From assembly GCF_011045815.1 (NCBI RefSeq), contig NZ_CP047346.1, positions 1 through 64,000 of the forward strand: a stretch of 64,000 bases of DNA, given 5' to 3'. The notes below the pieces were generated by a model. It ran no database searches. It saw only the letters and a program-made list of their open reading frames with translations, and was not told the DNA's origin. This DNA is from Proteus vulgaris. Its GTDB lineage: Bacteria > Pseudomonadota > Gammaproteobacteria > Enterobacterales > Enterobacteriaceae. Below, one piece after another: positions 63,345-64,000 of the stretch. The translations under genes and the position numbers were made by a program. Each line of letters begins with the position of its first letter. The first letter of the stretch is position 1.

Positions 63345-64000
63345 TGGGGGTGCGGACGATTTCTTGGACGGTTTATACGGACATCAATCCGACCGCATGA
63401 CGATACTCGATGGGACTACGCCCGCCAAGCGACACTTTGATGCGGCGCTCGTTGTACCAGTGGATATAGGCATCGATTCGCGTCATGAGGTCTTTCAGCG
63501 TCACGTGCTGCCAATTCCTCGGGTAGATTAGTTCGGTCTTCAATCGTCCGAAAAAGCCCTCGCATGCAGCATTGTCTGGCGAGCAGCCCTTTTTGGACAT
63601 CGACCGCGTTAATTGGGCATTTTCAGTGCGGCGGATCCACGCAGGCCAGCGATAATGCGAGCCCCTGTCCGAATGGATAACCGGATGCTCACCGGGTCGC
63701 AGTGTCCGTACCGCGTGATCCAGCATGGTATTGACCAGGTTCGCATCCGGGCTGGTGCCGATATTCCAGGCCACCACCAGCCCATCGAAGCAATCGACGA
63801 TCGGCGAGACGTAGACCTTCCCTGCCGGAATGTGTATTTCCGTCAGATCGGTCAACCATTTCGTATTCGGCGCCGACGCGTGAAAGTCGCGATTCAGCAG
63901 ATTCGGGACCGCTGGTGTCGGGTCGCCAGCATACGCCGAGAAGCGCCGGCGGCGCGGTGTTCTCACGACCAGACGCTCTTGCGCCATCAAGCGACGCACG
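63345..64000 (-). mobile_element. IS1353 (partial, runs off the window)
   Basis: Starts about 63345 (TGGGGGTGCGGACGATTTC) inside IS1326. In In2, IS1353 lies inside IS1326 and this order matches. The other end is beyond the window. Confidence 0.75.
63373..64000 (-). CDS. IS3-family orfB transposase (IS1353), 5' end off window
   Basis: At least 208 residues: TKWLTDLTEIHIPAGKVYVS with the first Asp, PVIHSDRGSHYRWPAW with the second, and SPDNAACEGFFGRLKTELIY with the Glu. The C-terminus IHWYNERRIKVSLGGRSPIE is complete. It would be made as an OrfAB fusion. The 5' part lies beyond base 64000. Confidence 0.88.
   Translation of the reverse strand, partial: VRRLMAQERLVVRTPRRRRFSAYAGDPTPAVPNLLNRDFHASAPNTKWLTDLTEIHIPAGKVYVSPIVDCFDGLVVAWNIGTSPDANLVNTMLDHAVRTLRPGEHPVIHSDRGSHYRWPAWIRRTENAQLTRSMSKKGCSPDNAACEGFFGRLKTELIYPRNWQHVTLKDLMTRIDAYIHWYNERRIKVSLGGRSPIEYRHAVGLMSV

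Noticed and set aside
1..64000. tRNA or rRNA genes and integron gene cassettes
   Set aside because: No cloverleaf, rRNA sequence, intI1 or attC site was seen; the intI1 side of the integron lies outside the window if present.

Overview
The window is a mosaic of gammaproteobacterial accessory DNA. The first 16 kb look Vibrio-like by gene content. The middle is the AT-rich backbone of a plasmid. The last 23 kb are the classic enterobacterial resistance modules Tn10, Tn21/In2 and IS26. The whole could be a multidrug-resistance plasmid, or an integrated plasmid/island, from a Vibrio-like or related host. The host is inferred; no rRNA, tRNA or core housekeeping gene is present to fix it.

Layout. 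1-1716: small lipoprotein, IS66 transposase cut by an IS5-group element. 1717-15410: chromosomal-type segment with a truncated tyrosine integrase and excisionase at its edge, a MerR-methyltransferase fusion, a GNAT acetyltransferase, and a DcuC transporter / fumarase-superfamily lyase / malic enzyme operon with a truncated porin and an RpiR-type regulator, followed by two NAD(P)-binding oxidoreductase-like genes. 15411-21075: IS graveyard containing a stray piece of the enteric glycerol-fermentation regulon (dhaT, dhaG') next to a full IS5, a second IS5-group element and an HsdR fragment. 21076-25153: GC-rich TetR-HlyD-ABC efflux operon ending in a broken small exported-protein gene. 25550-26747: IS5-like element.

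26750-40800 is plasmid backbone: signal peptidase, SGNH hydrolase, a three-gene DUF4365-like / triple-repeat / membrane-protein cluster beside an integrase, a Hok-type toxin, MazEF-type toxin-antitoxin, ParA plus ParG-like partition genes embedded in three blocks of ACAC/TGTG repeats, SSB, ParB-like protein and a 5'-truncated umuC.

40800-48720: SulP transporter with universal stress protein, MFS transporter, then the Tn10 core jemC-tetR(B)-tet(B)-tetC', cut by a 768-bp IS1. 48779-63316: Tn21 mercury end (merRTPCADE, urf2), the tni end of an In2-type integron platform, and an IS26-bounded insert (54805-62230) carrying msr(E)-mph(E) and a resolvase gene split by an IS66-family element. The window ends in IS1326/IS1353 sequence. 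Phenotypes encoded by apparently intact genes: tetracycline efflux, macrolide ribosomal protection and phosphorylation, and mercuric-ion resistance.

The best candidates for something undescribed are the DUF4365-like / AP-x-WW repeat / membrane-protein operon at 28568-30822, the DcuC-lyase-malic enzyme catabolic operon, the IS5-mobilised dha fragment with a reconstructable target site, and the leader-peptide attenuator in front of msr(E).
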